Source of the DNA: Gymnopus androsaceus JB14
Lineage: Eukaryota > Basidiomycota > Agaricomycetes > Agaricales > Omphalotaceae
NCBI GenBank assembly: GCA_009733575.1
Contig: ML770009.1
Location: 1-25,819, forward strand
Reading direction: 5' to 3'
DNA length: 25,819 nucleotides
Position numbers and translations under genes: made by a program. The number at the start of each line of letters is the position of its first letter. The stretch's first letter is position 1. Below, one piece after another: positions 1 through 9,581 of this stretch. The notes below the pieces were generated by a model. It was given only the letters and a program-made list of their open reading frames with translations. It made no database searches and was not told where the DNA came from.

Positions 1-1370
1 GCAGGATTGATGCAACAGTGATTTTGGCTTTGGGTGCCAAAGGCCACTCATTTCTTATTTTAAATCTTTTACTGAACCTTTGACCGACTGAAGGTCATCT
101 CCATCTGTGTATTACCAGTAGAAGAATGAATCCGTATAATTACTCCAATACTCCGTGTCCTTATCCATGCTGATTGAACACAAATGTTTGTGACGCTAAC
201 GCTTGTTCTCTTATGTGGGCAGTACACACTTTAGCGAAGCAACTCATGGCAATTGTATCAAGTACTCTCACGAAAACCATTCTTATTTCAAACTACCACG
301 CTGCACTGGCACTGGTCAATGTCTGTATCTCTACTTTGTCTATATATCCGCATTGCTTTGACCGAGCTGTTAATAAGCACGGCTGGTGGTCAAGATGCAT
401 GACAGTGGATTTTACCATCCATGTCATCATTCTCATGTATCGTGCTCATATAACCTCATGGAACCTCCAGAAAACTTTTATAATAGGACGCAAACATACA
501 CATCCACCACAATCACAGAGAGTATGAGAAGTGCGTGATCTCGACTTGAATTTGTAATTTGTTTTGCTCACCTTGCGTTAGATGATTTCGTCCTCATTAT
601 AACGTCCATATATATCATCGATGTTGGTGTACGGCTTTACGGTCTCGGTTGGCGCATATGGAACGAAAACGCATGTCGATGTATGATCGAGTTATTTACT
701 CGGAGTTGGAAAGTTCAGTGCCAGCCACCGTTGATTGTCAGCGGTCCGCCAATGATCACTGCAAGCCAGCGCTATCCAAACTCAGCCAGTGACCTCCATC
801 CTCCTCCATCGTTCTTCATTGCGACTTGCGCTGGGTCGCGTGATTTTGCTGTTCTGGTCATGAATTTTCTTCGTAATCGTGCCTTTCTTCTTTGTTGATA
901 TTCTGAATCTCTGCACTCTCGTATCAATGTCCTAACTTCCTTGTCTCTGAATCGCTGAATACTTCCAAAGCGCAAATCCACGGCAATCTGGACTTTTCCT
1001 AATAATATTGAAAACTTTTCTAAACACATCCATCCCCCAAACAACACTTAATTTCAATGAGGCTGAGGTGCAAAAAAATAGATATGAAAGGATATGTTTT
1101 GGGCTTGGTACGCTGTCCATGCTATGTACCTTTGGAATAAGCTGACGAAAAAATTTCATCTTTAGGTATCCGTCTGCATCAAGCAAAATTTCCATTCTCG
1201 TATTTTACAGGACTTTCATCCATACAGGAGTAGCGGAATTATGCATTCTTGGTGCCTCTTTCAGCAGCACTTTGACTTACCTGCTAGCTTTGTCTCATCA
1301 GGAACATTCTGTACGTACCAATTCATTCTTCCTCATCACCTTATGCGATCGCCATGGTACTCTCGGGAAT
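1..1370. other. Intergenic sequence without a supportable gene
   Basis: I see no gene here. The open frames on both strands are short, lack recognisable domains and do not join through plausible introns. No tRNA-like B box, obvious tandem repeat or inverted repeat stands out. The right end runs into the degenerate tandem array that begins near 1371. Confidence 0.5.
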
Positions 1371-2215
1371 TGGTTTCCACTGAAGTCAGGTAATGCCAAT
1401 GATTTCTGTTGCTGACTTCACTGATGCATTATCCTGGCAGGTGAACTTCAATGGCCTTCATTGACATTGTGGGCATATGGTAAGTCTTTGATTGACAGTT
1501 TCCACTGACTTTCATTGACTGTCCACTATTTTTCCCAGTAAACTTCAACGGTTTTTGTCAAGTACAGAAGGTAGGACCAGTGGCTTTCGCTGACTTTTCA
1601 TTGCTTATAGGGCAACATTCGGCGGTTTTCATCGGAGTTATGGGCGTATGAGAGGTCGGGATCAATGGCTTTTCCTGACTGGCCATTACTTTTATAGGTG
1701 AAGTCCAATGGTTTTCATTGGTATTTGGTGTCTGAAAGGTGATGGCTTTTTCTGACTTTCTGCTGGTTTTTCAGGTGAGTTTCAACGGGTTTCATTGAAA
1801 TTGCAAGTGCATAACAGGTATGTGAATGTCGCCGGTTTTTACTGGATGTATAGCGCAAGTAAAGGTGAGGAACCGATAGTTTTTATACGTTAAACTGACG
1901 GCTTCACTGATGATTCCCCCGTTTTAGTATGCGAACATCACCGGTTTTCGTTGGATGTACAGCGCAAGTAAAGGTGGGGAACCGACGGGTTTGATACCTT
2001 CAACTGACAGCTTTCACTGACGATTCCATATTTAGTACATGGTTTTCGTTGGTTTTCATTGGGGGTGCAGCGATATTGTAGGTGAGGAACCAATGGTTTC
2101 TGCTGCTTAAACCACCAGCTTTTGCTGATGACCCACTCTTTTAGTATATGAATGTCACCGGTTTTCATTGGAGGTACAGCTATAGTGTAGGTGAAACCTC
2201 GATGGTTTTTATCAA
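1371..2215 (+). repeat. Degenerate tandem array of exon/intron-like units
   Basis: About nine diverged units of roughly 45-110 bp follow one another. Unit starts are recognisable near 1441, 1538, 1611, 1697, 1774, 1819, 1928, 2035 and 2145. Each has a core like TCAAYGGTTTTCATTGG followed by a GTAAGT/GTGAGG/GTAGGA-like step, then a TGACNGCTTTCACTGA-like stretch, then a pyrimidine tract ending in CAG or TAG (at 1538, 1610, 1697, 1774, 1927, 2035, 2144). The last four units are most alike (period about 108 bp) and share CAGCGCAAGTAAAGGTG-type blocks. The units carry stop codons and variable lengths, so no single protein reads through. It is either a decayed mini-exon gene or a minisatellite that happens to carry splice-like signals. 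Confidence 0.75.
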
Positions 2216-2463
2216 GGATGTTGACTTAGGAAGGGTTGTAGTTAGATTTATTGTAGTTTCTATTTAATTTCTTTTGTCGGTGTACAACAGCGAAAGTCAG
2301 TGCCAACCACTGGCTTTGGCTATTCGCTGAATGTCAGCCGATGTACTTCATTGAAGTCCGGCGGTGGCAAGGGAAACTTCACTGGCTGCTGTTGGTTTTC
2401 GACAATGTTTCACAGTCCGCGTGTATTACTGGTATGATCTAGGTGAGTAAATCATTCCTCACA

Positions 2464-2932
2464 ATGCGCGCATTTGTTGACGATCATTTTTTCTCAGACA
2501 TCCCTGCCATCATCATCGACTCGACACCGGAAACGCCCCCTTTGCCCTCACCATCATTCTCCGTTTTAAGACTATCGAGTCGGGATATATCTCCGGTTGG
2601 ATTTTCTGGATGGGACAGCAGTTCTGCACCCGGTACACCGACGCCTATGCGCATCTTCCTTGCTGTGATTGGTGGTTCGTACATTCGTGTACAAGAACAC
2701 CTTCGTCCCCGTCCCAGCCCAAGCCCAATACCAGTTCCGTTACCTGCAATTTCCACTCCCCGTCCCCGTCCCCGTCCCAAAACCCAATACTGACTCCATT
2801 GAAAAACCTGCCACTGCGGCTTCTACTTCGGGCTCGGGTACCGCTACAAGCAGAGTCATAAGAGTGGTGAAACCTATTGGCACAGTAGCAAAAAGCATGA
2901 TTCATCGAATTAGTACACATAAACAACAATGA
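2464..2932 (+). CDS. Possible hypothetical protein with Pro-rich repeat, frame broken in the repeat
   Basis: From ATG 2464 one frame reads about 110 codons to 2793. Its first half (residues such as DIPAIIIDSTPETPPLPSP) has the Ser/Pro/Thr-rich look of fungal disordered proteins. Near 2704-2780 it enters a CCCGTC/CCAAGCCC low-complexity stretch, read here as Pro-Arg/Pro-Ser repeats. A second plus frame reads through the same repeat as Val-Pro and continues as a Ser/Thr-rich, then basic, tail to a stop at 2930-2932. The two could be halves of one frame shifted by slippage in the repeat. There is no recognisable domain, and the whole may be chance coding. Confidence 0.25.
2704..2780. repeat. CCCGTC/CCCAAG low-complexity tract
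   Basis: A pyrimidine-rich tract is built from repeats of CGTCCC and close variants (CAGCCCAAGCCC, CGTCCCCGTCCCCGTCCC). On the plus strand it encodes Pro-Arg, Pro-Ser or Val-Pro dipeptides depending on frame. Such tracts change length easily, which may explain why the flanking coding-like sequence lies in two different frames. Confidence 0.7.
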
Positions 2933-3058
2933 AAGAAGACATACCATTCTGAGCCCCAGAACTGATATCGGACGTTGAGCAACGACGCTGGTCGAGCGTT
3001 TAGCGCTCTCACGCCTGCTTATGCTTCGCTTTCATCATCTCAACAACATCACTGAACC

Positions 3059-3414
3059 ATGGACGACAAAGTCACTGAATTGCACAAGGATTTTGATTTT
3101 TTTCAAAGGAAAGCCAAGGAGGTACGCTAGCTTGTTAAATAAACTTCCAAACCGTTGTTCAATAAATCTAGCTCACATTGATGGACCAGTGGATGTCCCC
3201 GCCGAGCATCGAAGACGGTGCAGGACTCACTGAGCTTGAAACCATCACGAACAAATTGGAGAGGATTATGAACAAGTTGCAGAATGCTTTTAAGAACGTG
3301 AGCTTTCGTTTCAGCCATATCGTGTATTCATTGACAGCCACCAAGATACGTGTCGCAAAAGACAAGCTCAAAGCGGAGCTGCACGGTCATGATGATATGG
3401 TGGAGGATGCATGA
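3059..3414 (+). CDS. Small hypothetical helical protein, two exons
   Basis: ATG at 3059 opens a 63-nt exon (3059-3121) that ends in a GTACGC donor. A 50-nt intron (3122-3171) ends in AAATCTAG, and exon 2 (3172-3414) runs in frame to TGA, giving about 101 aa. The exon 2 product is charged and helix-prone (TELETITNKLERIMNKLQNA and onwards), compatible with a coiled coil. I do not recognise a family. The ORF is short and the intron consensus is modest, so it could be a remnant of a longer gene or chance. It lies just after the Pro-rich tract on the same strand and might belong to the same transcript. Confidence 0.35.
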
Positions 3415-5270
3415 TTCTATATAGGTGCGTGCTCAGGCATGAATAGGCTAACTTTTTGGTCTGATAAATTTGTATTTGCAGTTCCCAATTTGCGATTCAA
3501 ACATACCGTACTCTGTATCGCGACGCTGCTTATATGATTCGTTTTCTTTTGTCCTTCGAGCTTTGTCTTTCGAGCTTCATGATAGTTTCTAGAACCGAAT
3601 CGAATCTTTCGACGCCCAACAACCACCCAGATTCTGACTTTTCGCATCGAGATACTGATGTGATTTACACAGTCTATGCCACCTACTTGTTCTTCCAACT
3701 CTACTCACACGCATCATTATACAATGACGATCACGATACCATCAAGAGCACCGTGTCCTGGATGTTTACATCGCTCAGCCTCTAGAGTTAGCTTTCGCCA
3801 TGGAATCAACGGAAACGTATGTCTGTTTACCTACTTCTGAATCGTACGTCAATAACTCAAATGCCAATAGTCCTACCTAACCCTCCTCGCCAAATCGGTG
3901 TTTCGTCTTTCCACCTTTTTTCAACTTCGAGGCTAGTAGGACCCTTTAGATATCAAGTCTGGTTCATTAGCAGGATACTGCCAACACGCCGCCGCACCCA
4001 AGCCATCGTCTATTCTTTCAAAACACCTATTTGTCGGCTCTTTGTGTAGTTGCACAAAGTTCATTGCGGACTCGTTTCAGATGACTTCGCGCCCTGAACT
4101 TTCCGTCGAGACTTGACAGTGAAGGTGGAGACTGGAGAGATTGGGAAGGCTGGATGAGATGAAGACTAGAGTCGATGCATGCCATGTCGAAACATTAGGT
4201 CTAGGGATCGATGGAGTCCGCCGTCTTTGGACCTCATTTTCGACTTCCGAACCATCATGCGGAGTCGCTTCATATTTTCGATTCACTTCCCAATTACGTC
4301 CTTCGATCTTCAGTTTATCATCGCCCTTCCATCGCAACCCTCCTTCGTTTGGTGCATCATTGAAGACTACCGTGGCTGCTATTGAATTACCATCGTTCAC
4401 AGTGGCGTCTTTCCCTATTGCACCCAATGGAGCACACGATTATTTCCTGCAACAGCAGGATCTCAATATCAATATCCCATCCCGTCTCTCTGATTTTGCC
4501 GACAGCCCAGGTCATATCAAGAGCTTTCGTCACCTCCCTCTTCTTCGTCGTCAATCCACTCGCTCTGTTCAATCAACTTGCGAGCAATAGCGAAGATCGT
4601 ATTACGTCGAACCATCTTCAGTTCGTTTTTCAACCCTGTGACAAGTCGACAACCGACAGCTTGAACCACAGAACCATGCTGGATAGTCGATGAAGATGGG
4701 TTGGATACATCGAAGAACTAAAGTATGCTGGTTCGGATGGGTGTCCGATGCTGTGGTTGTCAGACAGAGTTGCGAAAAGGTCAAGTGGTGCAAAGTATAG
4801 ATGCTGGAGCTCTCGCCCACGACGTTGGACTGTGGACGAGTCTCGATGATGCGATTGTGCCTGAGGGATGGAGCTATATCGTGTTGATGAGCGATGGGAA
4901 TGATAGAAGTTGGAAACCCTAGCAGCGGAGATGGAAGAAGACGGAAAGTCTGAGGAAGAAGAACCCATCGAATAGGACCCGGAGGATTTTTTCCGAGATA
5001 TGGGTATAGACTCGTCCAAGGCCGAAGGAGAAATCGAAATCGTCCTCTCTGCATAGCGAAGAGACGACCACGACAACGAAGCGTCATCATCTGAACCTTC
5101 ATGCGCACTTTGCAAGCAAGAACAACAGCAAGAGCAATATGGAGATGAGCGTGATCCCTCCCACCACAAGCGACTACGACTGCCCATCCACATCAACATC
5201 GACGAACTCCATACATCTCCTGCAATTGTGGTGTATCGTTCTATGGGAACAGCGGTAGGCGGAGTTGGCA
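3415..5270. other. Segment with overlapping open frames but no recognisable gene
   Basis: Several open frames overlap on both strands. The plus frame 4141-4590 (149 codons) and minus frames 4077-4427 and 4630-5307 (225 codons, Ser-rich) are the longest. None shows a domain or convincing splicing. The Ser-rich minus frame mirrors a plus reading from ATG 4931 that is acidic and then Gln/His/Arg-rich, interrupted by TAG at 4973-4975 and 5054-5056, so one of the two is a shadow. This plus reading may be a decayed N-terminal or linker part of something, but I cannot name it. Confidence 0.3.
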
Positions 5271-5689
5271 GTGGATTGGCTTGCAAAGGATCGGGTTTGG
5301 TGGGCACCTTTTATGCTTCTTATGTTAATTTTGGCGCAAGCTGCTCAAGGTACGTAACGTGTTTTCAGCCCAACTAAGCGGTATACTTATTCCTATGACT
5401 TTAGTTGGAAATAACTTGTTTTTGGGATTTTGGACAGTTTACGCTGCACTTGGCATTGCTCAAGTGATATTCCAGTTCACGTTGTCGTTCTCATTTGTGT
5501 AAGCCCATTCTATGCTCGTTCAAGGCAAATGAATGAGCCATCGCCCTCTCTTCATGTAGCGTCGCTGGTCTTATCGCCAGTTTGAATCTTTTCCAAATTG
5601 CGCTACGTCATGTCTTGCGCTCTCCAGTCTCTTTCTTTGATACAACTCCGATGGGTCGAATTATGTCTCTTAGAGTACAGTGCTCATGA
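5259..5689 (+). pseudogene. ABCC (Yor1/MRP-type) transporter fragment, second membrane domain
   Basis: Three exon pieces splice in frame. Exon 5259-5349 ends with residues APFMLLMLILAQAAQ. A 55-nt intron (5350-5404) follows, then exon 5405-5498 starting with the ABCC hallmark VGNNLFLGFWT, a second intron (5499-5559), and exon 5560-5689 ending RSPVSFFDTTPMGRIMS. The GNNLFLGFW helix and the SPxSFFDTTPxGRI loop are typical of the start of transmembrane domain 2 in full-length fungal ABCC exporters, which pump conjugates and drugs across the plasma or vacuolar membrane. Here there are no nucleotide-binding domains. An in-frame TAG at 5256-5258 closes the upstream side, the loop after FWT is shorter than I expect, and the RLSKDQD-type continuation is replaced by a few codons and TGA at 5687-5689. 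It abuts a CAX-like piece directly. Family assignment is confident; it is not functional. Confidence 0.85.
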
Positions 5690-6170
5690 TTGGTTTGTAT
5701 CAGCAAATTGCATTATTCGACATTCCGTAAGTCTCTTTTTCAAACATTAGCTTCACTAACCTAACCTCTTTCGCCCTGTTGCTGTAGGTTCATCGTAACG
5801 CTCGGTTGGATATTGGGCAAGCCGCTAACACTGTTATTTGACCTATACGAATTGATAACGTTGTTCCTTGCTGGTGAGTTTGGTTCCGAGAACGTTCAGT
5901 GTCTACTACCTACCTGCACTTCTTGACCTTACCGGTACCCCTCTTTTACGTGCACCTTCCTTTGCTTGGCGCGCGCTCTCGGACTGCTAGACCTAATCGC
6001 TGATGGTTTCCTCTTTCCCTATCCCAGTGTTAACAGTCAACTATTCTGTCCAAGATGGAAAGTCAAATTGGCTAGAAGGTGTGATTTTGATGTGTGAGTG
6101 TTTAAGGGTGTTTTGAGATCGTTTTCTCTTCTTCAGGATGCTTGGTTTGTCATTTCTAGTGCATGTAGTA
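5686..6170 (+). pseudogene. Ca2+/H+ exchanger (CAX/Vcx1 family) C-terminal fragment
   Basis: Exons 5686-5726, 5788-5873 and 6028-6093 splice in frame through two GT-AG introns (5727-5787, 5874-6027). They read QQIALFDIPFIVTLGWILG, then KPLTLLFDLYE, then VNYSVQDGKSNWLEG. The IALF.IPFIV.LGW motif, the FDxxE helix and the GKSNWLEG loop are hallmarks of the C-terminal half of vacuolar cation/proton exchangers, which load Ca2+ into the vacuole against protons. After 6093 a GTGAGT donor and a CTTCAG acceptor at 6136 would join to an immediate stop, so the last helices are lost. The N-terminal half is absent and its place is taken by the ABCC fragment. The intron at 5874-6027 is longer than the others. 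A decayed fragment; family assignment is confident. Confidence 0.85.
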
Positions 6171-6538
6171 TATAGGTATAGTTGTGTGTGTGTTTCTAAA
6201 TATTGAGTACTTTTGATAATTGTTCCTACTGTAAGCCTCCGCTATTTACCTCAGTGTACGCTGCGCTGCCGCTAGCGCCGCGCAAATGAAGTTGTCATTT
6301 CAGCATTGCCTGAATGACTGCTGAATGATTGCTTCGCCCGTCATGAAAATTCCTTTCGGTTGCTCTCAGCCGCGAAAGTAATGTTCGACCTCTGTCCGAA
6401 CAGTAGTTCTGACAAAGGCCGAAGCATCCCACTTCAGATAATTCGAAAGATCGCCTTTCGCTTGTTCAATTAAATAGTATTTTTCTACTATACTCTGAAA
6501 TAATATATTTCATATGATTTTTGAAATTACTCATTTCG

Positions 6539-6569
6539 CATTACGCTTCAGCCTGGCTGAAGCATAATG
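6539..6569. repeat. Near-perfect 31-bp hairpin
   Basis: CATTA-GCTTCAGCC pairs with GGCTGAAGC-TAATG around a single-base loop, with one mismatch. It starts with GCATTACG, and the reverse form (GTAATGC) closes a second hairpin 180 bp downstream. The pair could be the two ends of one small foldback element of about 211 bp (6538-6748). Confidence 0.65.
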
Positions 6570-6718
6570 ATTGGCGGTGTGAATATTCTTCATTAGCCAC
6601 GTTTCTGCTTATACATGAAACAATGACAATTTTTCCGGTCTTTTGTCTACCCCCATCGTCTCCATTTGCGTTGGATTTTGACCTTGAATAAAACTCATAA
6701 GAGTCTAATATGAATTTT

Positions 6719-6748
6719 GCATTACGAGCCCATGGCTCCATGTAATGC
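6719..6748. repeat. Second hairpin with GCATTAC/GTAATGC arms
   Basis: GCATTAC (6719-6725) pairs with GTAATGC (6742-6748), and GAGCC (6726-6730) pairs with GGCTC (6734-6738), leaving a 3-nt bulge. The terminal heptamer is shared with the hairpin at 6539-6569. Confidence 0.55.
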
Positions 6749-7547
6749 AGAGTGGGTGAGCAAAGTAGATCTGAGTGCTCTACATAAGCGCTTTGAATGG
6801 CACGCAGCGTTCCGCTTGCTCGCTTTGGCCGGTCAAAGCAGGTTGCATGCAATTGTGGCTGTGCATGTTTTTCCCGGGCACCTCTCACAATTGGGTTCAC
6901 TTCGCTCACCCAATAAAAGAACTTTATGTCTTTGCTTTAAGTTCTGTGCCGCGTTGGGCCGTCATTGAATCTGAAGAACTTCGCCATGAACAATTGAATT
7001 GCTTGCTAATATCTGATTTCAGTACTCTGTCCCACTCCATCCCGGCTAGTCAAAGAAATAAACCGTTGTTGGTGAATTTTGTATTGGAACTACTCCAAGG
7101 GCCCCCTCTTCATTTGAGGGACAGCAGAACGACTGGAACAGTTGTTTTGGTCGCGTTTCTTTTTAAATCAAATCATTTCTATACGGAGTCGTTTATCTAT
7201 TTCCCTGGCTGTGAATGACGTTGCCTTTGATTAAATTTGGGCAGGAAGTATATAATAGTCAAAGTTGTCGTTTCTCAACGTAGTACCGCAGTATGTATAA
7301 TATTGTTGAGATATTGTGTATACCTTGGGTTGTTATACTTATACTTGTAGTGATACATTCTTAGTCTTTTTTTTGGATAATGCGGCCAGTCGGGGATTGC
7401 GGGGATTGCCACGGCAGTGGCGCTAAGGATTTAAATACGGCGCGCATAATTCCGCTCTCTTCATTCCGAACCACCATTTGCTCGCCGGTCGGGCTCAGCG
7501 CAACCTTTTTATTGTTATATTCATCACCTCTCTCTCGCTCTTCAATA

Positions 7548-8530
7548 ATGCCTACCTCTATAAAATCACAGAGTGTGGCCGCTTTAAGAGGATTTCTCAT
7601 GGGCAAGACTGCACTAGATCTCGGACAGTATGACATCCAACCGGGCAAGACGAGCGTGGAAGCTGGTCGTCACAAGCTATACGTCTCGCTTATCAGTTTA
7701 CTCGAGAAGAAAGAGCTGAGGAAGCATGCAGATGCCAAAGTATGCATTTTCTTATTCTTCGTTCACTTTACCAACCTTTATCGACAGTTATATGCGTACT
7801 TCTTGTGCTCATCCGACCAGTTGAAGGTTGTTATGACACTACACAAGAAATTTTTGGCTCTTCTTGCTCTAAACAACTCGCCGTTAGGAAACGTTGACGT
7901 TTGCATCCAACAGGCGTTCTCGCCCTACATCGAGGGTATTGGGGAAGTTTTCAGCGGCATGTAAGATATCTCCGCTTTCATTGGGAATGATTCTGATACA
8001 TACTTGTTCTCTCATCTTAGCATGAGCGGGATCAACGCCAAGATTGTGTGTGTTTTTCAAAGCTTAGTCCCATAATACCACTGATGTGTATTGCCGATGT
8101 AGGAGCCGATGGCGATCAGGAAAAGACCGCACGACGAAGATCTTTCGGATTTGCCAGTCAAGAAGATGAAGTCAGATGCCAAACCTGACGCTCCTCCGCT
8201 GAAGGTAGTTTCCTCTTTCCTCCATCGTCTCAGCTCGCTTATACTGTATACTTGCAGAGAGCTCCCGCACCTCTGGGTCCTCCGCCAAGTCTCCCACTTC
8301 CTCCATTGCCCGAGCCCAAAGCGACCTCTTGCCCACTTCCTCCTTGCGGAAATCTCAAGGACCACCCTCTCGCGAAGCTCCTTAGAGCGCAACACAAAGC
8401 AATTGAGGTGGCGTCGGAACCTTCAAACGCTGCGGCTTGTCAACGATCCAAGAACGCTGGACCCACTTGCGCCAATTCGCCGGATCCCTTTTTCGTTCCA
8501 TCTGGATCTGGGACGAGTGCACCTGACTGA
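7548..8530 (+). CDS. Hypothetical 254-aa protein with nuclear localisation-like signal, five exons
   Basis: Exons 7548-7739, 7788-7960, 8021-8045, 8103-8204 and 8258-8530 join in frame through four short GT-AG introns. I chose ATG 7548 (context TCAATAATGCC). The first intron (48 nt) has no stop and could be retained. Residues 1-130 are compact and helical, beginning MPTSIKSQSVAALRGFL. Residues about 140-160 hold a bipartite basic signal (RKRPHDEDLSDLPVKKMK) typical of nuclear import. The rest is Pro-rich and disordered (PAPLGPPPSLPLPPLPEP), ending FFVPSGSGTSAPD. All junction phases agree and no frame is broken, so the gene looks alive. I do not recognise the family; a chromatin- or transcription-related role would be a guess. 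Its 3' end stands about 40 bp from the broken kelch gene on the opposite strand. Confidence 0.75.
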
Positions 8531-8569
8531 TGGCTTATCCCTTTGAAGCGTGTGGCATGTGAGTCGAGT

Positions 8570-9402
8570 TAGTTTGAAGGCAGCTAAATCGTTCAAATCC
8601 TTGCCATCAACTCCTCGTCCACCAAAAATATACATAACATTGTCTACGATTACTGCAGCATGACCTTCTCTAGGTGCGGGAATGACACCAATACAGGCGA
8701 GTTCAGACCATTTTCTGGTAGTCAAATCAAAGGACCAGGTGTCGTTATAATGATATTGGCCATCGGTTCCCCCGAAACTGGAAGAAAGTGATTTTGTAGA
8801 TTTCTACATGTACAGAGGAGTGAAGCTTACATTATAATTTGGTCTCCATGGTTTATACAAACATGGCCCGTTTGTTGAGCAGGACTTTCCGAGGACATTG
8901 GTTCTATTGATTCCCATTGTGGCCGGGTTCGTACTAAAAATTACAGTCAGTATATATCATCCACACAGACTCTGGAGTTTGTAGCTGACACGATTCAAGA
9001 TCAAAAGACCATAGATCATTTAAAAACCTCCCGTCGACCTGACAGGTCTGACCACCGAAGACGATAAACTTTGACTTGTGCGCCGTAGTTACGGCATGTC
9101 CATATCATCCAATAGGACCAGGCCCGCTAACAGCAACACAAGTCCATTCCTGGTTTTCTGTTGTTTAATGGTAAGGAAAAGAAATATTGATTAAACAGAG
9201 ATTGATTTCGCTCACGAAGATTCAGTAGGTAAAGGCCCTCGTCCTGCGTATCACCCTGTCTCGATTTCGGATCCGTCTTGGTATCGCCTCCCCAAACAAT
9301 CAAATCTGTGCCGACAACAGCACTAACATGTCCTACTCTGGGAGAGGGTAGGATGGCCGACATGCAGTTGGAGGAGGCGGATTTGCCGTGAGTAGCGTAA
9401 CA
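8570..9402 (-). pseudogene. Truncated kelch-repeat protein (Tea1/Kel1-like)
   Basis: Read from 9402 downwards, exons 9216-9402, 8990-9157, 8831-8933 and about 8570-8777 join in phase through three GT-AG introns. They encode tandem kelch blades: SPRVGHVSAVVGTDLIVWGG, HAVTTAHKSKFIVFGGQ, QQTGHVCINHGDQIIIFGG and REGHAAVIVDNVMYIFGG, each with the GH and GG kelch signature. This is the order and spacing of the propeller in fungal cell-end polarity proteins of the Tea1/Kel1 kind, which link microtubule tips or polarity sites to the cortex. An in-frame TGA at 9105-9107 lies where a blade normally reads GRYGH. The first blade is incomplete, and the sequence stops after DLAAFKL, so the last blades and the long coiled-coil tail are missing. 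Dead fragment; family confident. Confidence 0.88.
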
Positions 9403-9446
9403 CTACCACAGAAATGCAAGGATTTCTTAATTAACTGGCATGAAAG

Positions 9447-9545
9447 GACATTTACCGCGGAACTATGGGAGAACGACGTGTCTGTCTCAAGGTTCTTCGA
9501 CTTGTTATGGAACAGGATGAGGCAACTCGTGACACGATTTGCAAG
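9447..9545 (+). pseudogene. Single protein-kinase exon (N-lobe fragment)
   Basis: A 33-codon open stretch reads DIYRGTMGERRVCLKVLR and continues LVMEQDEATRDTICK before a GTGAGC donor at 9546. The pattern is the end of the glycine loop (xxxYRG), then strand 3 with the catalytic lysine (VCLK), then the start of helix C, typical of the Ser/Thr/Tyr-like kinases expanded in agaricomycetes. No upstream glycine-loop exon or downstream catalytic-loop exon (HRD, DFG) is found on either side; transposon-like DNA follows at once. It faces the kelch remnant on the other strand, with under 50 bp between them. A captured or left-over fragment rather than a working gene. Confidence 0.65.
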
Positions 9546-9581
9546 GTGAGCCTTCCAGCTATTTGCGGCACTTGCAGTACA

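Larger units (their letters stand above)
6171..7547. other. Non-coding interval with two hairpins
   Basis: No gene can be supported. A minus frame at 6541-6909 and plus frames at 6717-7218 lack domains and overlap each other and the hairpins at 6539-6569 and 6719-6748. The last 150 bases before 7548 are the likely promoter and 5' leader of the plus-strand gene that follows; I see no unambiguous TATA box. Confidence 0.45.

Noticed and set aside
4630..5307. Longest minus-strand frame in the left part (225 codons)
   Set aside because: Ser-rich and domain-free. It is largely the mirror of an acidic/Gln-rich plus reading, and its 5' end overlaps the ABCC fragment on the other strand, so it is probably a shadow.
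6541..6909. Minus-strand frame of 122 codons
   Set aside because: It overlaps two hairpins and open plus frames and has no recognisable protein features.
9420..9470. Further 5' kelch exon reading SPIVPR on the minus strand
   Set aside because: It splices in phase to the kelch exon, but the same bases encode a much more convincing kinase exon on the plus strand, so the match is probably chance.
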